Numbered from the stretch's first letter, positions 17,728-28,091 are shown. The stretch: 64,000 nucleotides of DNA from Sulfuricurvum sp. (GCF_030691015.1 NZ_JAUYFF010000008.1:124001-188000); one strand, 5' to 3'. A program made the numbers and translations. The notes: generated by a model from the letters alone, not told the origin.

Positions 17728-19779
17728 TCACTGTTTGTTATACCTATAGGTGCAAACACGGTTACGCCCTTGAGCTTTCGCTTGATAGAGTGCTTCATCC
17801 GCCCGTTTTATTGTTTCATTAAGATTATCATGGTATTCGCAAACTCCAATACTGGCCGTTTTATTTCCAACATACTCCATTGGAAATATTTCGATAGCCT
17901 TACGAATTTTTTCAGCAGCTATCTCTGCCTCAGACTCTTCCGTATTGGGGAAAATAATCAAAAACTCCTCCCCACCCCATCGTCCTAATATATCTACCGC
18001 ACGACATTGACTCTTGAGAATTTCTGAGAGATTCTGAAGAACATAATCACCAACTTGATGACCATAAGTGTCGTTGACATTCTTAAAATGGTCAATATCA
18101 ATAATGGCAACACTAAAGGGGATATTATAACGTTCAGCCATTTGGCAGTTTTTTTCCAACACGGCATCTAAATGGCGTCGATTATATAGCCCGGTCAGCT
18201 GATCCTTCAAAGAAATTTCTTCAATCATTTTTTTATCGGTAATATTTTGTCGAATTGCCGTATATCCGATCATTTTGCCCTGTGCATCAAAGTTTGGAGA
18301 AATATGGACACTGACCCAGTAGTAACTTCCGTCTTTAGCAATATTACGAATCTCTCCATGCCAATCTTTGCCGCTTGTAATTGTCTCCCATAAGTTCTCA
18401 AACAACTCATTGGGCATTTGCGGGTCTCGGAGTATCCGATGGTTTTTTCCTATCAATTCCTCATTCGAATATCCTGAAATTTCTTCAAACGCTTTGGATG
18501 CGTAGGTTATCTTCCCGTTTAGATCTGTAGAAGAGGTAATAACGAACCGATCAACAATTCCGACATAATTTTCGATCGAACTTTTGGCAAGTCGAAGTTC
18601 ATTCGTCCGCTGATGTATTTTTTCCTCAAGATTGTGATGATGGGCTTTAATCTCTTCCGCCATTGTAAGAAACTCTTGTGAGAGATAACATAGTTCCCCC
18701 TCACACTCCGCAACGTTTAAATTAAACACCCCTTCTTTTCGAAATTGCCGCATCGACATTATGAGATTATTAATCGGACGTGTAATCCTCTTCGCACTCA
18801 TAAATATAGTCCCTATAAGTGCGATTATGATAAAAATCAAAATATACAATAGTTGCTCTTCATCTTTATAAAATGTATTCAATACTTCATTTTTATCCGT
18901 TTTAACAACAATACCCCATTTTAATATAGGTTCATATCCCCAGACGGCTAAACTGGGGACACCTCGATAATCGACAATCTCACCCCTTCCCCCTTTACCT
19001 CGTACCGCCTGAACCATACCGGTGGCATTATGACCCGCATTTAATACACGTTCATTTTTATAAGCATCTGCATCGTATTTTAAGGGCATCGCCGCAACTA
19101 CTTTTCCATCGGGCGTTAATGCTCCGGCGACAACTTCACCGGTTTTTCCCAAACCGTTATAATGCTTAAGCAAATCAAAAATATGATTATCATTGAGCTG
19201 TACCGCGATTACCCCTACGACTTTTTGATTCTTGAGAATGGGTGTAGCAATAAAACTCGATTTACGTTTGGAATGTGAATAGTATTCAAGCGGGCTTACA
19301 GCGCTGCTTCGGGTCGCCAATACTTGAAAACACACTTTTGCCAAAGCAGTCTTTTTCATGCTCAAATCATTTATGCTTTTTCCGTAGTCGCCCTCTTTTT
19401 TATAGCTGTAAACAACGACGCCGGTTTCGGATAAAATGAAAAAATCGTAATATCCATTCTCCTTTACGACATTCGTGACATAATTTTCAATCACAGGATC
19501 AAGTTGCATGGTTTCATTTGGATTTGTGCTCAGAAGTTTTTCGGCTATTCGCTGCTTCGCTGCTATATTTTTTAAAAGCTGCTGCTGGTATTGGAGGTTT
19601 GTCTCGATTTTATCAATCGTCTGATTAAACACCACTTGTAGATTCGAAAGGTGCTGCGCTGTGATTTCATCTTTTTTTTGATACAGCAAGGTATACGCTA
19701 TCACAAGCAAAGGGACAGATGCGATAACAATCATCCATATGGCTATTCGGGTTGTAATACTTTGTAGAAATAGTTTCAT
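17728..19779 (-). CDS. Cache-HAMP-PAS-GGDEF diguanylate cyclase
   Basis: This 683-residue membrane protein has a first helix (about 10-30), a periplasmic double Cache domain (about 35-290), a second helix (about 310-328), HAMP (RITRPINNLIMSM), a PAS domain (about 410-520) and a GGDEF domain (about 525-683). The signature is GRWGGEEFLIIFP, so synthesis of c-di-GMP is expected; TGLYNRR precedes it. The PAS carries the RDPQMP motif seen in energy-sensing PAS domains. ATG 19779 follows AAGAAGG. Ligand unknown. It could feed the LapD receptor at 58155. Confidence 0.92.
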   Translation of the reverse strand: MKLFLQSITTRIAIWMIVIASVPLLVIAYTLLYQKKDEITAQHLSNLQVVFNQTIDKIETNLQYQQQLLKNIAAKQRIAEKLLSTNPNETMQLDPVIENYVTNVVKENGYYDFFILSETGVVVYSYKKEGDYGKSINDLSMKKTALAKVCFQVLATRSSAVSPLEYYSHSKRKSSFIATPILKNQKVVGVIAVQLNDNHIFDLLKHYNGLGKTGEVVAGALTPDGKVVAAMPLKYDADAYKNERVLNAGHNATGMVQAVRGKGGRGEIVDYRGVPSLAVWGYEPILKWGIVVKTDKNEVLNTFYKDEEQLLYILIFIIIALIGTIFMSAKRITRPINNLIMSMRQFRKEGVFNLNVAECEGELCYLSQEFLTMAEEIKAHHHNLEEKIHQRTNELRLAKSSIENYVGIVDRFVITSSTDLNGKITYASKAFEEISGYSNEELIGKNHRILRDPQMPNELFENLWETITSGKDWHGEIRNIAKDGSYYWVSVHISPNFDAQGKMIGYTAIRQNITDKKMIEEISLKDQLTGLYNRRHLDAVLEKNCQMAERYNIPFSVAIIDIDHFKNVNDTYGHQVGDYVLQNLSEILKSQCRAVDILGRWGGEEFLIIFPNTEESEAEIAAEKIRKAIEIFPMEYVGNKTASIGVCEYHDNLNETIKRADEALYQAKAQGRNRVCTYRYNKQ

Positions 19780-19843
19780 ATTCAACCTTCTTTAAAGCGT
19801 TATTGTAATTACTTTAATTTATTATAACTAATTTTCAATATAT

Positions 19844-20776
19844 TTATAAACGGTTGATAATAGTCATAGCCCCTTTATAAATCGGCTCGTCGATAAATCC
19901 GTACCGCGCATCGACAAATCCGCTAATCCCCTGCGCAGAGTGTTCTTCAAAGAGTCTAACAATCTCGCGACACCGTTCTATCTCCGCTTCGCTATGCCCG
20001 AAAATCTCATGGATGAGAGTAACTTGAGCGGGAGCGATGCACCCTTTGGCATCAAATCCCATCATCTTCTCCAACTCCAGCCAGTTGCGCAGTCCGTCGC
20101 TGTTTTTATAATCTTGATACACAAACGAAACAGGTTTAACACCGCATGCACGGCACGTCATTAAAAAATGGGAAAGCATATAGTGGACGGTAGGGTTATC
20201 GGGGAGCAAAAGACTCTGAGATAGCCCAAGATCAGCGAAAAGATCAAGGACACCAAGATAATAGACTTTGATACGCGGATCGACGGAGAGATGAGAAAGG
20301 GCTAACCATCCCTCTTTCGTCTCGATGGAGAGGTGTATCTCTATATTGTCATCCACCAAGGTCAAAATACGGCGAACATCCTCAACCGAGCGGATTTTAG
20401 GGACACGAATCGCATCAGGCATAAAAGGGTTGAGAAACGCTATCTCCTCAGCACCCCCCTCATCAAGAGGGTTAACACGAACGACCAGTTTTTTATCACT
20501 CTCAGGATTGGAAGCCAATGCCATCGCGCACAGCGCTAGAGCAAACGGCTTTTGTTCACGACTGACACCGTCTTCGAGGTTCAGCATTACACACTCCGCA
20601 TCAAGGAACGGAATTTTAGAGAGATGTTTGAGGTTATGGGTAGAGATCATCATAGCGGATCGAAACGACAACGAACGATTAAGTTGCCGTTTTTGCGGCA
20701 ATGCCAATGCTCTTAGTGACGCAATATCGCCTGAGGAAATAAGGTTATTGAGCTTTTCGGGGTTGTTGAGCGGCAC
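19844..20776 (-). CDS. HpcH/HpaI-CitE-like aldolase/lyase family protein
   Basis: This protein matches the CitE/malyl-CoA lyase TIM-barrel family: AECVMLNLEDGVS is the family's aspartate/glutamate metal motif, LVVRVNPLD holds the Arg, and EIHLSIETKEGWLAL the second Glu. Family members cleave acyl-CoA or act as aldolases with Mg2+. The start is uncertain: the only upstream ATG (20857) overlaps the cytochrome gene by 113 bases; GTG 20776 or TTG 20707 are more likely. The family core begins at NRSLSF (residue about 33 from the GTG). The substrate cannot be assigned. Confidence 0.78.
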   Translation of the reverse strand: MPLNNPEKLNNLISSGDIASLRALALPQKRQLNRSLSFRSAMMISTHNLKHLSKIPFLDAECVMLNLEDGVSREQKPFALALCAMALASNPESDKKLVVRVNPLDEGGAEEIAFLNPFMPDAIRVPKIRSVEDVRRILTLVDDNIEIHLSIETKEGWLALSHLSVDPRIKVYYLGVLDLFADLGLSQSLLLPDNPTVHYMLSHFLMTCRACGVKPVSFVYQDYKNSDGLRNWLELEKMMGFDAKGCIAPAQVTLIHEIFGHSEAEIERCREIVRLFEEHSAQGISGFVDARYGFIDEPIYKGAMTIINRL

Positions 20777-21107
20777 GTTTAAACTCGTCTCTGTGGAGAT
20801 AATAGTAGAGGGTCTGAATCTCCGTATCGGTGAGATAATAGCGAGGCATTCCGACAATACGGCTGTTTATTTTTTCGTAAAATTCTCGAAACGGAAGTTT
20901 GTTGATCGGTTTGCCGGCGAAAATCTTCTTCTCACCTTTGTCACGATAGCGGGCGATCAGTTTCCCCTCACCCTCTTCACCGTGACATAAATGGCACCCT
21001 ACTCCGCGAGGGTTATGGTACAGTCCTGCGGCATACTCTTCTTTCGTAATAAACGACTCTGCGTAAGAGAGTGTAAATGTCAAAAATAGTAGAAAAACCC
21101 CGCGCAC
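20745..21107 (-). CDS. Periplasmic c-type cytochrome
   Basis: This 120-residue protein has a signal peptide (residues 1-16, cleavage after SYA) and one haem site, CHLCH, near residue 38. A distal Met in RIVGMPRYYL is a candidate sixth ligand, giving a class I single-haem cytochrome. It starts with GTG 21107 after an AAAGGGATC site. Such proteins shuttle electrons between respiratory complexes. It is followed by the CitE-like gene with overlap, though no functional link is evident. Confidence 0.85.
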   Translation of the reverse strand: MRGVFLLFLTFTLSYAESFITKEEYAAGLYHNPRGVGCHLCHGEEGEGKLIARYRDKGEKKIFAGKPINKLPFREFYEKINSRIVGMPRYYLTDTEIQTLYYYLHRDEFKRAAQQPRKAQ

Positions 21108-21175
21108 CTGATCCCTTTAACCAATTATTAGTCTTTTAGCGGTATCATACCCAAAAACAATTTGACGGTGATTAA

Positions 21176-22033
21176 ATGCAAATTCTTGACGGTAAAGCGC
21201 TCGCACAAAAAATCGAAGAAAAAGTCTCTCTCGGAGCAAAAGAACTCAAAGTATCAACAGGGAGAGTTCCCGGTTTGGCGGTCATTTTAGTCGGTCATGA
21301 TCCAGCGAGCCAAGCCTATGTCGGAATGAAGAAAAAAGCGTGTGACCGTGCCGGATTTTACTCCGTTACCCACGAAATGCCCGATGATATTTCCCAAGAC
21401 GCCATCGTTAAAACCATCGAAATGATGAACACCAATCCCAACATTGACGGTATTTTGATTCAGCTTCCCCTACCGTCTCATATCGACACCACCAAAATCC
21501 TCGAAGTGGTTGCCCCATCCAAAGACGTAGACGGCTTCCACCCCTACAATGTCGGACGTCTCGCTACGGGGTTGGACGGATTTGTACCGTGTACGCCTCT
21601 GGGAGTCATGGAACTTTTGAGCGAATACGATATCGATCCGAAAGGGAAAAACTGCTGCATCGTCGGTGCTTCCAATATCGTCGGAAAACCGATGGCAGCC
21701 CTCTTGCTTAACGCCAATGCAACGATCGAAATCTGCCATATTTTCACCGATGATTTGAAAAAACACACCCTGAATGCCGACATTGTCCTCGTCGGTGCGG
21801 GAGTCATTAATCTGATCAAAGAAGATATGGTCAAAGAAGACGCTATCGTCATCGATATCGGTATCAACCGCGCGCCAGATGGTCGCCTTGTCGGTGACGT
21901 CGATTATGACGCCGTTGCCCCTAAAACATCCTACATTACCCCTGTACCGGGAGGAGTTGGTCCGATGACCATCGCGATGCTCCTCTCTAACACCCTAAAA
22001 GCCGCCAAAATTCATGCAGAAGAAGAGAAATAA
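21176..22033 (+). CDS. folD: Bifunctional methylenetetrahydrofolate dehydrogenase/cyclohydrolase FolD
   Basis: FolD interconverts methylene- and formyl-tetrahydrofolate with NADP in the cytoplasm. Length (285) is normal. Motifs include GHDPASQAYVGMKKKAC with the catalytic Lys, the QLPLPSH segment, DVDGFHPYNVG, and the Rossmann ASNIVGKPMA with PVPGGVGPMT. It leads a same-strand run of nine genes; the TTG start of lepB follows after three bases. Confidence 0.96.
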   Translation: MQILDGKALAQKIEEKVSLGAKELKVSTGRVPGLAVILVGHDPASQAYVGMKKKACDRAGFYSVTHEMPDDISQDAIVKTIEMMNTNPNIDGILIQLPLPSHIDTTKILEVVAPSKDVDGFHPYNVGRLATGLDGFVPCTPLGVMELLSEYDIDPKGKNCCIVGASNIVGKPMAALLLNANATIEICHIFTDDLKKHTLNADIVLVGAGVINLIKEDMVKEDAIVIDIGINRAPDGRLVGDVDYDAVAPKTSYITPVPGGVGPMTIAMLLSNTLKAAKIHAEEEK

Positions 22034-22036
22034 CCT

Positions 22037-22855
22037 TTGAAGAAAAAAATATTTAATGCCGCCCACAGCGCCTACCGTTTTTCCAATACTTGGACGGGAA
22101 CTATCATCATCGTTTTGTTCGTCATTTTCTTCATTGCACAGGCGTTTCGTATCCCCAGCGGATCGATGAAAGATTCTCTCCTCGTAGGGGATCATCTTTT
22201 TGCCAAAAAATTCGCTTACGGCATCTCCACTCCCCACATCCCATTTCTTGAAATTCCTCTGATTCCGGGGACAGATGGACATATCATCGATGGTGATGAA
22301 CCTGCGCGCGGCGATATCGTCATTTTCCGCTATCCGAACAACACACAGCTTCACTACGTCAAACGCTGTGTTGCATTGCCGGGGGATGAACTCTTTTTAC
22401 AGGATAAAGTCCTTTACCTCCACCCGCGAGAAGGGGATGAATACGCCAAAAAAGCGTTTGCCGGATATGAACTCGTAGAGGTTGAAGGGAAGTTATGGGT
22501 TAAAAACCCGTATGCCAAAGAGCATCCGGGAATCCACAACGATGAAAAAATGGTTGACAACGGCATCTTCCCTACTGAGCTTTTCAATGTCGCTCCGATC
22601 CAAGTCCCTGAGGGTGAATACTTTATGATGGGAGACAACCGTGACCACTCGAACGACAGCCGTTTTTGGGGAAGTGTCCCCTACGGACTCATCGAGGGGA
22701 CACCGTGGTTTGTCTATTTCAGTTTAGACAGCAATTATGAAGTACGCTGGGATCGGATCGGAAAAACTCCGAGTGATTTAGAACTTCAAGATCCACTTGA
22801 GCGCGCAATAGCTGAGCGCATTCGCGAAGATGCCAACGACCATGAGCTCTATTGA
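22037..22855 (+). CDS. lepB: Signal peptidase I
   Basis: LepB removes signal peptides on the periplasmic side of the inner membrane. One membrane helix (about 18-38) precedes the catalytic serine in IPSGSMKDSLLVGD; the general-base lysine is in LHYVKRCVALPGD, and GDNRDHSNDSR is the conserved box E. It starts with TTG at 22037. The gene overlaps the next by 14 bases. Confidence 0.95.
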   Translation: MKKKIFNAAHSAYRFSNTWTGTIIIVLFVIFFIAQAFRIPSGSMKDSLLVGDHLFAKKFAYGISTPHIPFLEIPLIPGTDGHIIDGDEPARGDIVIFRYPNNTQLHYVKRCVALPGDELFLQDKVLYLHPREGDEYAKKAFAGYELVEVEGKLWVKNPYAKEHPGIHNDEKMVDNGIFPTELFNVAPIQVPEGEYFMMGDNRDHSNDSRFWGSVPYGLIEGTPWFVYFSLDSNYEVRWDRIGKTPSDLELQDPLERAIAERIREDANDHELY

Positions 22856-23519
22856 TCTACTCGAAATCGCTGCGGCGATACTCGCTCTTCTCATCGCCAT
22901 TATCGGACATGAGATTATGCACGGGTGGGTCGCCTATAAATACGGTGACCATACCGCAAAAAGTCAGGGGCGACTAAGTATTAATCCTCTCATCCATATC
23001 GATCCCTTCGGCTCGATTCTCGTCCCGTTGATGACCTATTTTATACCTATGCTCCTCGGTGCTTCCAGCGGTTTTTTATTCGGATGGGCAAAACCGGTAC
23101 CGATCAATACCCATACGGTGATTCGAAACGGCGGATACAATGCGGCAATGCAGGTGAGTTTGGCGGGGATTGCGTATAATATTTTTTTAGCAACCCTCTC
23201 TTCCGTCATTCTCCTCTCTCTTGCACAACCGAGTGAAGCGGACACAATCGCCTATCTTTTCGGCTATCTCCTCATTATGAAGCTTCTGCTGATCAATGTC
23301 GTTCTCGCCGTTTTCAATCTTCTCCCTATTCCGGGATTTGACGGAGCCCATTTTATTACCTATATGAGCCTAAAATATAAAATACGTGCCGTTGCCGAAT
23401 TTTTCGTCAAAGCCGAACCTTATGGAATGATTGTTATCATCATCATATTGGTTACTCCACTGAAAATTCCGTTGGTTATCTGGCCAATCCAGAGCGTCTT
23501 ACATTTTTTATTGAACTAA
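22842..23519 (+). CDS. Site-2 protease family (M50) membrane metallopeptidase
   Basis: This 225-residue protein is a compact M50 intramembrane protease of the archaeal/bacterial type without PDZ domain. The zinc motif is HEIMH in IIGHEIMHGWVAYKYGD, and the third ligand lies in NLLPIPGFDGAH. Five or six membrane segments are visible. ATG 22842 lies inside lepB. Membrane-bound substrates such as anti-sigma factors are typical of the wider family; none is known here. Confidence 0.9.
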   Translation: MSSIDLLEIAAAILALLIAIIGHEIMHGWVAYKYGDHTAKSQGRLSINPLIHIDPFGSILVPLMTYFIPMLLGASSGFLFGWAKPVPINTHTVIRNGGYNAAMQVSLAGIAYNIFLATLSSVILLSLAQPSEADTIAYLFGYLLIMKLLLINVVLAVFNLLPIPGFDGAHFITYMSLKYKIRAVAEFFVKAEPYGMIVIIIILVTPLKIPLVIWPIQSVLHFLLN

Positions 23520-23527
23520 GGAGAGTT

Positions 23528-23965
23528 ATGAAATTTTACATTGCCACCGATCACGCCGGAATCGATCTAAAAGATTTTACCGTCGAACTGCTCCGTTCAA
23601 AAGGACATGAAGTGATCGATTTGGGGCCATTTTCAAAAGATCGTGTCGATTATCCCGATTATGCGATCAAAGTGTGTGAAAATGTCCTCGCTGACACTGC
23701 TTCTCAGGGAATTTTGATTTGCGGTTCAGGGATCGGAATGTCGATTGCGGCCAACCGACATCACGGTATTCGCGCCGCACTGTGCCACGATGCCTATACG
23801 GCAACCGTCGCACGGGGGCATAATGATGCAAATGTTTTGTGCTTCGGTGAGCGTATCGTGGGTCAAGGGGTTGCCGAATCAATCCTCGATGCATGGATTG
23901 CGGGTGCATTCGAAGGGGGTCGCCATTGCGGCCGTGTCGAAAAATTAGAGGCGATCAAAGGATAA
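23528..23965 (+). CDS. rpiB: Ribose-5-phosphate isomerase B
   Basis: RpiB interconverts ribose 5-phosphate and ribulose 5-phosphate in the pentose phosphate or Calvin pathways. Length (145) is typical. The N-terminal ATDHAGIDLK and the active-site loop CGSGIGMSIAANRHHGIRAA with catalytic Cys are conserved. It has an AAGGAG ribosome site and sits in the folD-pepA run. Confidence 0.95.
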   Translation: MKFYIATDHAGIDLKDFTVELLRSKGHEVIDLGPFSKDRVDYPDYAIKVCENVLADTASQGILICGSGIGMSIAANRHHGIRAALCHDAYTATVARGHNDANVLCFGERIVGQGVAESILDAWIAGAFEGGRHCGRVEKLEAIKG

Positions 23966-23968
23966 GGT

Positions 23969-24301
23969 ATGTTTTTAGAGTGGTCATTGCTCACGATTGT
24001 CACGTTAGGAGCGCTTTTCTTTTTAGTTAAGATGTTCTATTTTCGGAGTATCACCGTCAAAGAACAGCGCACCAGTGAAATGATGAAGCTGACTCTCAAA
24101 GAGGCTGAAGTACTGATCCGAAAATATCAGATTCAACTCCAACGTGCACTTGGGAATGTCGACATTCTCAGTGAAGAGCTGAACAATCTCCGTAACGAAG
24201 TCAAGTCACTCAAACAGCGTAACTCGAAACACCGTTCCGAAACCGACCGTCTCCAAAACAAAATCAAAGAGCTAGAAGGGCGTATCGACGCACTTATTTA
24301 A
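23969..24301 (+). CDS. Membrane-anchored coiled-coil protein
   Basis: This 110-residue protein has an N-terminal membrane helix (about 3-22) and a long charged coiled coil (about 35-108) rich in Leu, Glu, Lys and Arg. It begins three bases after rpiB and is followed by apt. No named family is recognised; it could be a scaffold. Confidence 0.75.
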   Translation: MFLEWSLLTIVTLGALFFLVKMFYFRSITVKEQRTSEMMKLTLKEAEVLIRKYQIQLQRALGNVDILSEELNNLRNEVKSLKQRNSKHRSETDRLQNKIKELEGRIDALI

Positions 24302-24315
24302 AAAAGGAAACCTTT

Positions 24316-24864
24316 ATGAATCTCACTGTAAACGACAGAGCTATTTTAATCAATGCCATTCGGGATATCCCCGATTTTCCGAAACCGGGAATCGTGTTTA
24401 AAGATATTACCACCCTCCTCTCAGACGGTGAAGCGTTCGGTGTCTTGATGCGCCACTTGCATGATCGCTACAGTACCTATGATCTGACCCACATTGCGGG
24501 GATCGATGCGCGAGGTTTTATCTTCGGTGCCGCACTCGCTCAAATGCTCGGCATCGGCTTCGTTCCCATCCGTAAAAAAGGGAAACTCCCCTACACCACC
24601 GTCTCAGAGAAATACTCTCTTGAATACGGTGTGGATGAAGTGGAAATCCACATTGATGCTTTCAATGGGGTTGAAAAACCTCGTGTCTTGCTGATCGATG
24701 ATTTGATCGCAACGGGGGGAACCGCGTATGCGGCGGCAAACCTTATCAACAAGGTGGGTGCCGAGTGCATAGAAGCGTGTTTTGTGATGGGTCTTGATTT
24801 CCTGAGCGGACAGGCAAAATTGCGTGAGATGGTTGAAGTTTATACTGTGATTGGAGTCGATTAA
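24316..24864 (+). CDS. apt: Adenine phosphoribosyltransferase
   Basis: Apt salvages adenine to AMP with PRPP. The protein has 182 residues. The PRPP-binding loop is [17 protein letters not shown], and [21 protein letters not shown] with [10 protein letters not shown] are the Apt signatures. Its stop codon overlaps the trpB start by one base, so the two are translationally coupled. Confidence 0.96.
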   Translation: MNLTVNDRAILINAIRDIPDFPKPGIVFKDITTLLSDGEAFGVLMRHLHDRYSTYDLTHIAGIDARGFIFGAALAQMLGIGFVPIRKKGKLPYTTVSEKYSLEYGVDEVEIHIDAFNGVEKPRVLLIDDLIATGGTAYAAANLINKVGAECIEACFVMGLDFLSGQAKLREMVEVYTVIGVD

Positions 24865-26063
24865 TGTATATCCCTTCCCCTTCCAAATTTGATCCCGTTG
24901 AGGGGCACTTCGGTATCTTCGGCGGACGTTATGTCCCTGAAACCCTTATGCCCGCCCTTTTAGAGCTTGAAGAAGCTTACAAAGAGATCCGTTTTGATAA
25001 AGCATTTTGGAGCGAAGTGGACGGCTATCTCACCGATTATGTTGGTCGTCCGAGTCCCCTCTACTATGCCGCAAACCTCTCTGAAGAGCTGGGTGCCAAA
25101 ATCTATCTCAAGCGTGAAGACTTGAACCATACGGGTGCCCATAAAGTTAACAATGTTATCGCACAGGGACTTATGGCAAAACGTTTGGGCAAGAAAAAAG
25201 TGATCGCCGAAACGGGTGCGGGACAGCACGGTGTCGCGACCGCTACCATTGCCGCATTATTGGGATTGGAATGTGAAATCTTTATGGGTGCGAAAGACGT
25301 CGCACGACAAGAGCTAAATGTTTTTCGAATGAAACTTCTCGGAGCCAAAGTTCACGCGGTGGAAAGCGGCTCTAAAACCCTCAAAGATGCCATGAACGAT
25401 GCCATCCGCCACTGGGTCACCCATGCACGCGATACGTTTTACATCATCGGCACCGTTGCAGGGCCTCACCCCTATCCTATGATGGTACGTGATTTTCAGG
25501 CGATTATCGGATGTGAAGCGCGTGCTCAGATTTTGGAAAAAGAGAACCGCCTCCCCGATTACGTCATTGCCTGCATCGGCGGCGGTTCTAATGCCATCGG
25601 AACGTTTCAACATTTCCTCGAAGATAAAGAGGTACGCTGTATCGGAATCGAAGCGGGAGGACTTGGGGTCGAGACCGATAAACACGGATGTTCCCTCCTC
25701 AAAGGACGCCCGGGGGTATTGCACGGTCAAATGAGCTATCTCCTCCAAGACGATGACGGTCAGATTCTCGAAGCCCACTCGATTTCAGCAGGACTCGATT
25801 ATCCGGGCATCGGGCCTGAGCATGCTTTCCATAAAGATAATGATAATGTCACCTATGACAACATCACCGACCAAGAAGCCTTAGACGCTTTCGTATGGCT
25901 CAGCCGCGCGGAGGGGATTATCCCCGCCTTTGAAACCGCTCACGCCGTCGCATACTTGAAAAAAATGACCGATATCAAAGACAAACTCATCATCGTTAAC
26001 CTCTCCGGTCGCGGTGACAAGGATATGATGCAGGCAAAACAAATATTAAATTTTGACAACTAA
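24864..26063 (+). CDS. trpB: Tryptophan synthase beta chain
   Basis: TrpB joins indole and serine to make tryptophan, using PLP. It has 399 residues. The PLP lysine is in [11 protein letters not shown], and [10 protein letters not shown] plus the phosphate-binding [10 protein letters not shown] are conserved. No trpA follows; trpD is at 53688, so the trp genes are scattered. Coupling to apt is unusual in general but, as I recall, seen in epsilonproteobacteria. Confidence 0.96.
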   Translation: MYIPSPSKFDPVEGHFGIFGGRYVPETLMPALLELEEAYKEIRFDKAFWSEVDGYLTDYVGRPSPLYYAANLSEELGAKIYLKREDLNHTGAHKVNNVIAQGLMAKRLGKKKVIAETGAGQHGVATATIAALLGLECEIFMGAKDVARQELNVFRMKLLGAKVHAVESGSKTLKDAMNDAIRHWVTHARDTFYIIGTVAGPHPYPMMVRDFQAIIGCEARAQILEKENRLPDYVIACIGGGSNAIGTFQHFLEDKEVRCIGIEAGGLGVETDKHGCSLLKGRPGVLHGQMSYLLQDDDGQILEAHSISAGLDYPGIGPEHAFHKDNDNVTYDNITDQEALDAFVWLSRAEGIIPAFETAHAVAYLKKMTDIKDKLIIVNLSGRGDKDMMQAKQILNFDN

Positions 26064-26071
26064 GGGCACGT

Positions 26072-26665
26072 ATGGAGCATTTATTTATTGAATGGTTGAG
26101 AGAATACGGCTACATTGTCCTTTTTGGATGGAGTATATTAGAGGGTGAGCTTGGTCTTGTCATGGCAGGGATCATGTCCCATACGGGAGATATGTTTCTC
26201 CCCCTAGCGATTGTTGTAGGAGCTCTCGGCGGATTTGTCGGAGATCAAATCTATTTTTATATCGGACGCTTTAACAAAAGCTATATCCATGACAAACTTC
26301 GCTCACAACGTCGTAAATTTGCGATTGCTCACCTGTTGCTCAAAAAATACGGCTGGCCCCTTATTTTCGTACAGCGTTATATGTACGGAATGCGGACAGT
26401 TATCCCGATGGCGATAGGACTTACTAAATACTCCTCGCGCGATTTTGCCATCATCAACTTTGTCAGTGCTATTTTCTGGGCTTCATTGACCATTATCCCC
26501 GCCTATTATTTCGGAGATGAGTTACTCAAACTGCTCGCATGGATCAAAGCGCACTGGTACTTCGCTATACCTTTAGCCCTCAGCATTATTGGCGGTATCG
26601 CTTTTATGTTTAACCGTATTGAAAAAAATCTTTTGGAGAAACGCCGTGAACGTCAAAATCGTTAA
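26072..26665 (+). CDS. DedA family membrane protein
   Basis: This 197-residue inner-membrane protein belongs to DedA/VTT, implicated in lipid flipping and membrane homeostasis. It shows EGELGLVMAG, the GDQIYFYIGR segment and the FVQRYMYGMRTVIPMAIG motif with the conserved Arg residues, plus four to five hydrophobic segments. Its last codons overlap the pepA start. Confidence 0.9.
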   Translation: MEHLFIEWLREYGYIVLFGWSILEGELGLVMAGIMSHTGDMFLPLAIVVGALGGFVGDQIYFYIGRFNKSYIHDKLRSQRRKFAIAHLLLKKYGWPLIFVQRYMYGMRTVIPMAIGLTKYSSRDFAIINFVSAIFWASLTIIPAYYFGDELLKLLAWIKAHWYFAIPLALSIIGGIAFMFNRIEKNLLEKRRERQNR

Positions 26666-28082
26666 TCAACCTCTTGGGCAGATCAATGCCGACCTGAGCG
26701 TAGAATTCGTCACACCTGCGCAGCTCGCAACTCATCCTCATACTGCACTCTTAAAGCAAGCCGGATTTAAAGCCGACCTTGAACAGCTCTGCGCTTTACA
26801 TGAGCACCGTCTTCTGGTGTGCGGTATCGACAATAACGCGAGCGATGAGCTTTACCGATCTGCTATGGCCGCAGCGATCCGAAGCGCAATGAACTACGGC
26901 TATGGAACCCTTAAACTCGCGCAATATACACAGAAATCTTTTAAAGCATTGATCGAGGGTGTACTTTTGGGAAGCTACCGATTTGAAGCCTATAAATCGG
27001 AGCCTAAACCCTCTTCTCTAACAGAAGTTATCTTCAGCAATGAAAATCATGACGGAAGTGGTAATGCAATTGATGAGTTGGAAGCGATTCTCAAACAAAC
27101 GACGATCATTGCCAAAGCCACCAACTTCGTCCGTACTTTGGTCAATCAAACGCCTGATGATATGACACCGCAGCAGATGGCTATTACCGCAGATATATTG
27201 GCGAAAAACAATAATCTCGAATGCACCATCCTCGATGTCAACGGGTTAGAAGATGAAAAAATGTTTGCTATGCTCTCCGTCGGACGCGGTTCAGCCCACC
27301 CTCCCCGTCTGATTCACCTCGCCTACAAACCCGAAAATCCGAAACGTGTCATCACCCTAGTCGGAAAGGGTCTCACCTATGACAGCGGCGGATTAAGCCT
27401 CAAAGCGGCCACCTCAATGGTGACGATGAAGATGGACAAAGCGGGCGGATGTGCCGTAATGGGGATCATCAAAGCGGTGAGCGAACTGAACCTCGATATC
27501 GAAGTCCACGCTTTTGTCGGTGCAGTTGAGAACATGATCAGCGGCAATGCCTACAAACCCGATGACGTCCTCCGTGCTAAAAACGGCAAAACGATCGAAG
27601 TACGCAATACCGATGCCGAAGGTCGCCTCGTCCTCGCCGATGTACTCGGCTATGCACAAGAGTACGTCAAAGCCGATTACCTCTTCGACTACGCTACTCT
27701 CACGGGCGCGTGTATGGTTGCTCTTGGGCCGTATACAACAGGGGTTATGGGGCATAATGAGTCACTCAAACAAGAGTGGCTGAGTGCGGCAGACGCGAGC
27801 GGCGAATACTGTGGTATTTTACCGTTCAACCGCCACCTCAAAAAACTGATCAAAAGCGACCTCGCCGATGTCTGCAACGTCTCTAGCAAACCTTACGGTG
27901 GAGCGATCACAGCGGCATTGTTCCTCGATAATTTTATCAATGAGGACATGAAAGAGAAATGGGTACATTTTGATATCGCAGGTTCTGCCTATACCGAGAG
28001 CGCATGGGATGTTCATACCTATGGCGGTACGGGCGCAGGGGTACGTATGACACTCAACTGGTTAATGGAACAGTGTAAATAA
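26646..28082 (+). CDS. pepA: Leucyl aminopeptidase (M17)
   Basis: This cytoplasmic dizinc aminopeptidase removes N-terminal residues from peptides. It is 478 residues from the GTG at 26646, which follows TTGGAGA within dedA; an upstream ATG lies deep in dedA. Signatures are GKGLTYDSGGLSLK and the metal/catalytic NTDAEGRLVLAD. It closes the folD-pepA gene run; a hairpin at 28092-28112 follows. Confidence 0.94.
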   Translation: MNVKIVNQPLGQINADLSVEFVTPAQLATHPHTALLKQAGFKADLEQLCALHEHRLLVCGIDNNASDELYRSAMAAAIRSAMNYGYGTLKLAQYTQKSFKALIEGVLLGSYRFEAYKSEPKPSSLTEVIFSNENHDGSGNAIDELEAILKQTTIIAKATNFVRTLVNQTPDDMTPQQMAITADILAKNNNLECTILDVNGLEDEKMFAMLSVGRGSAHPPRLIHLAYKPENPKRVITLVGKGLTYDSGGLSLKAATSMVTMKMDKAGGCAVMGIIKAVSELNLDIEVHAFVGAVENMISGNAYKPDDVLRAKNGKTIEVRNTDAEGRLVLADVLGYAQEYVKADYLFDYATLTGACMVALGPYTTGVMGHNESLKQEWLSAADASGEYCGILPFNRHLKKLIKSDLADVCNVSSKPYGGAITAALFLDNFINEDMKEKWVHFDIAGSAYTESAWDVHTYGGTGAGVRMTLNWLMEQCK

Positions 28083-28091
28083 ATTTTTCTC

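Noticed and set aside
19844-20857. ATG at 20857 as the CitE-like start
   Set aside because: It would overlap the cytochrome gene by 113 bases and add residues unlike the family.
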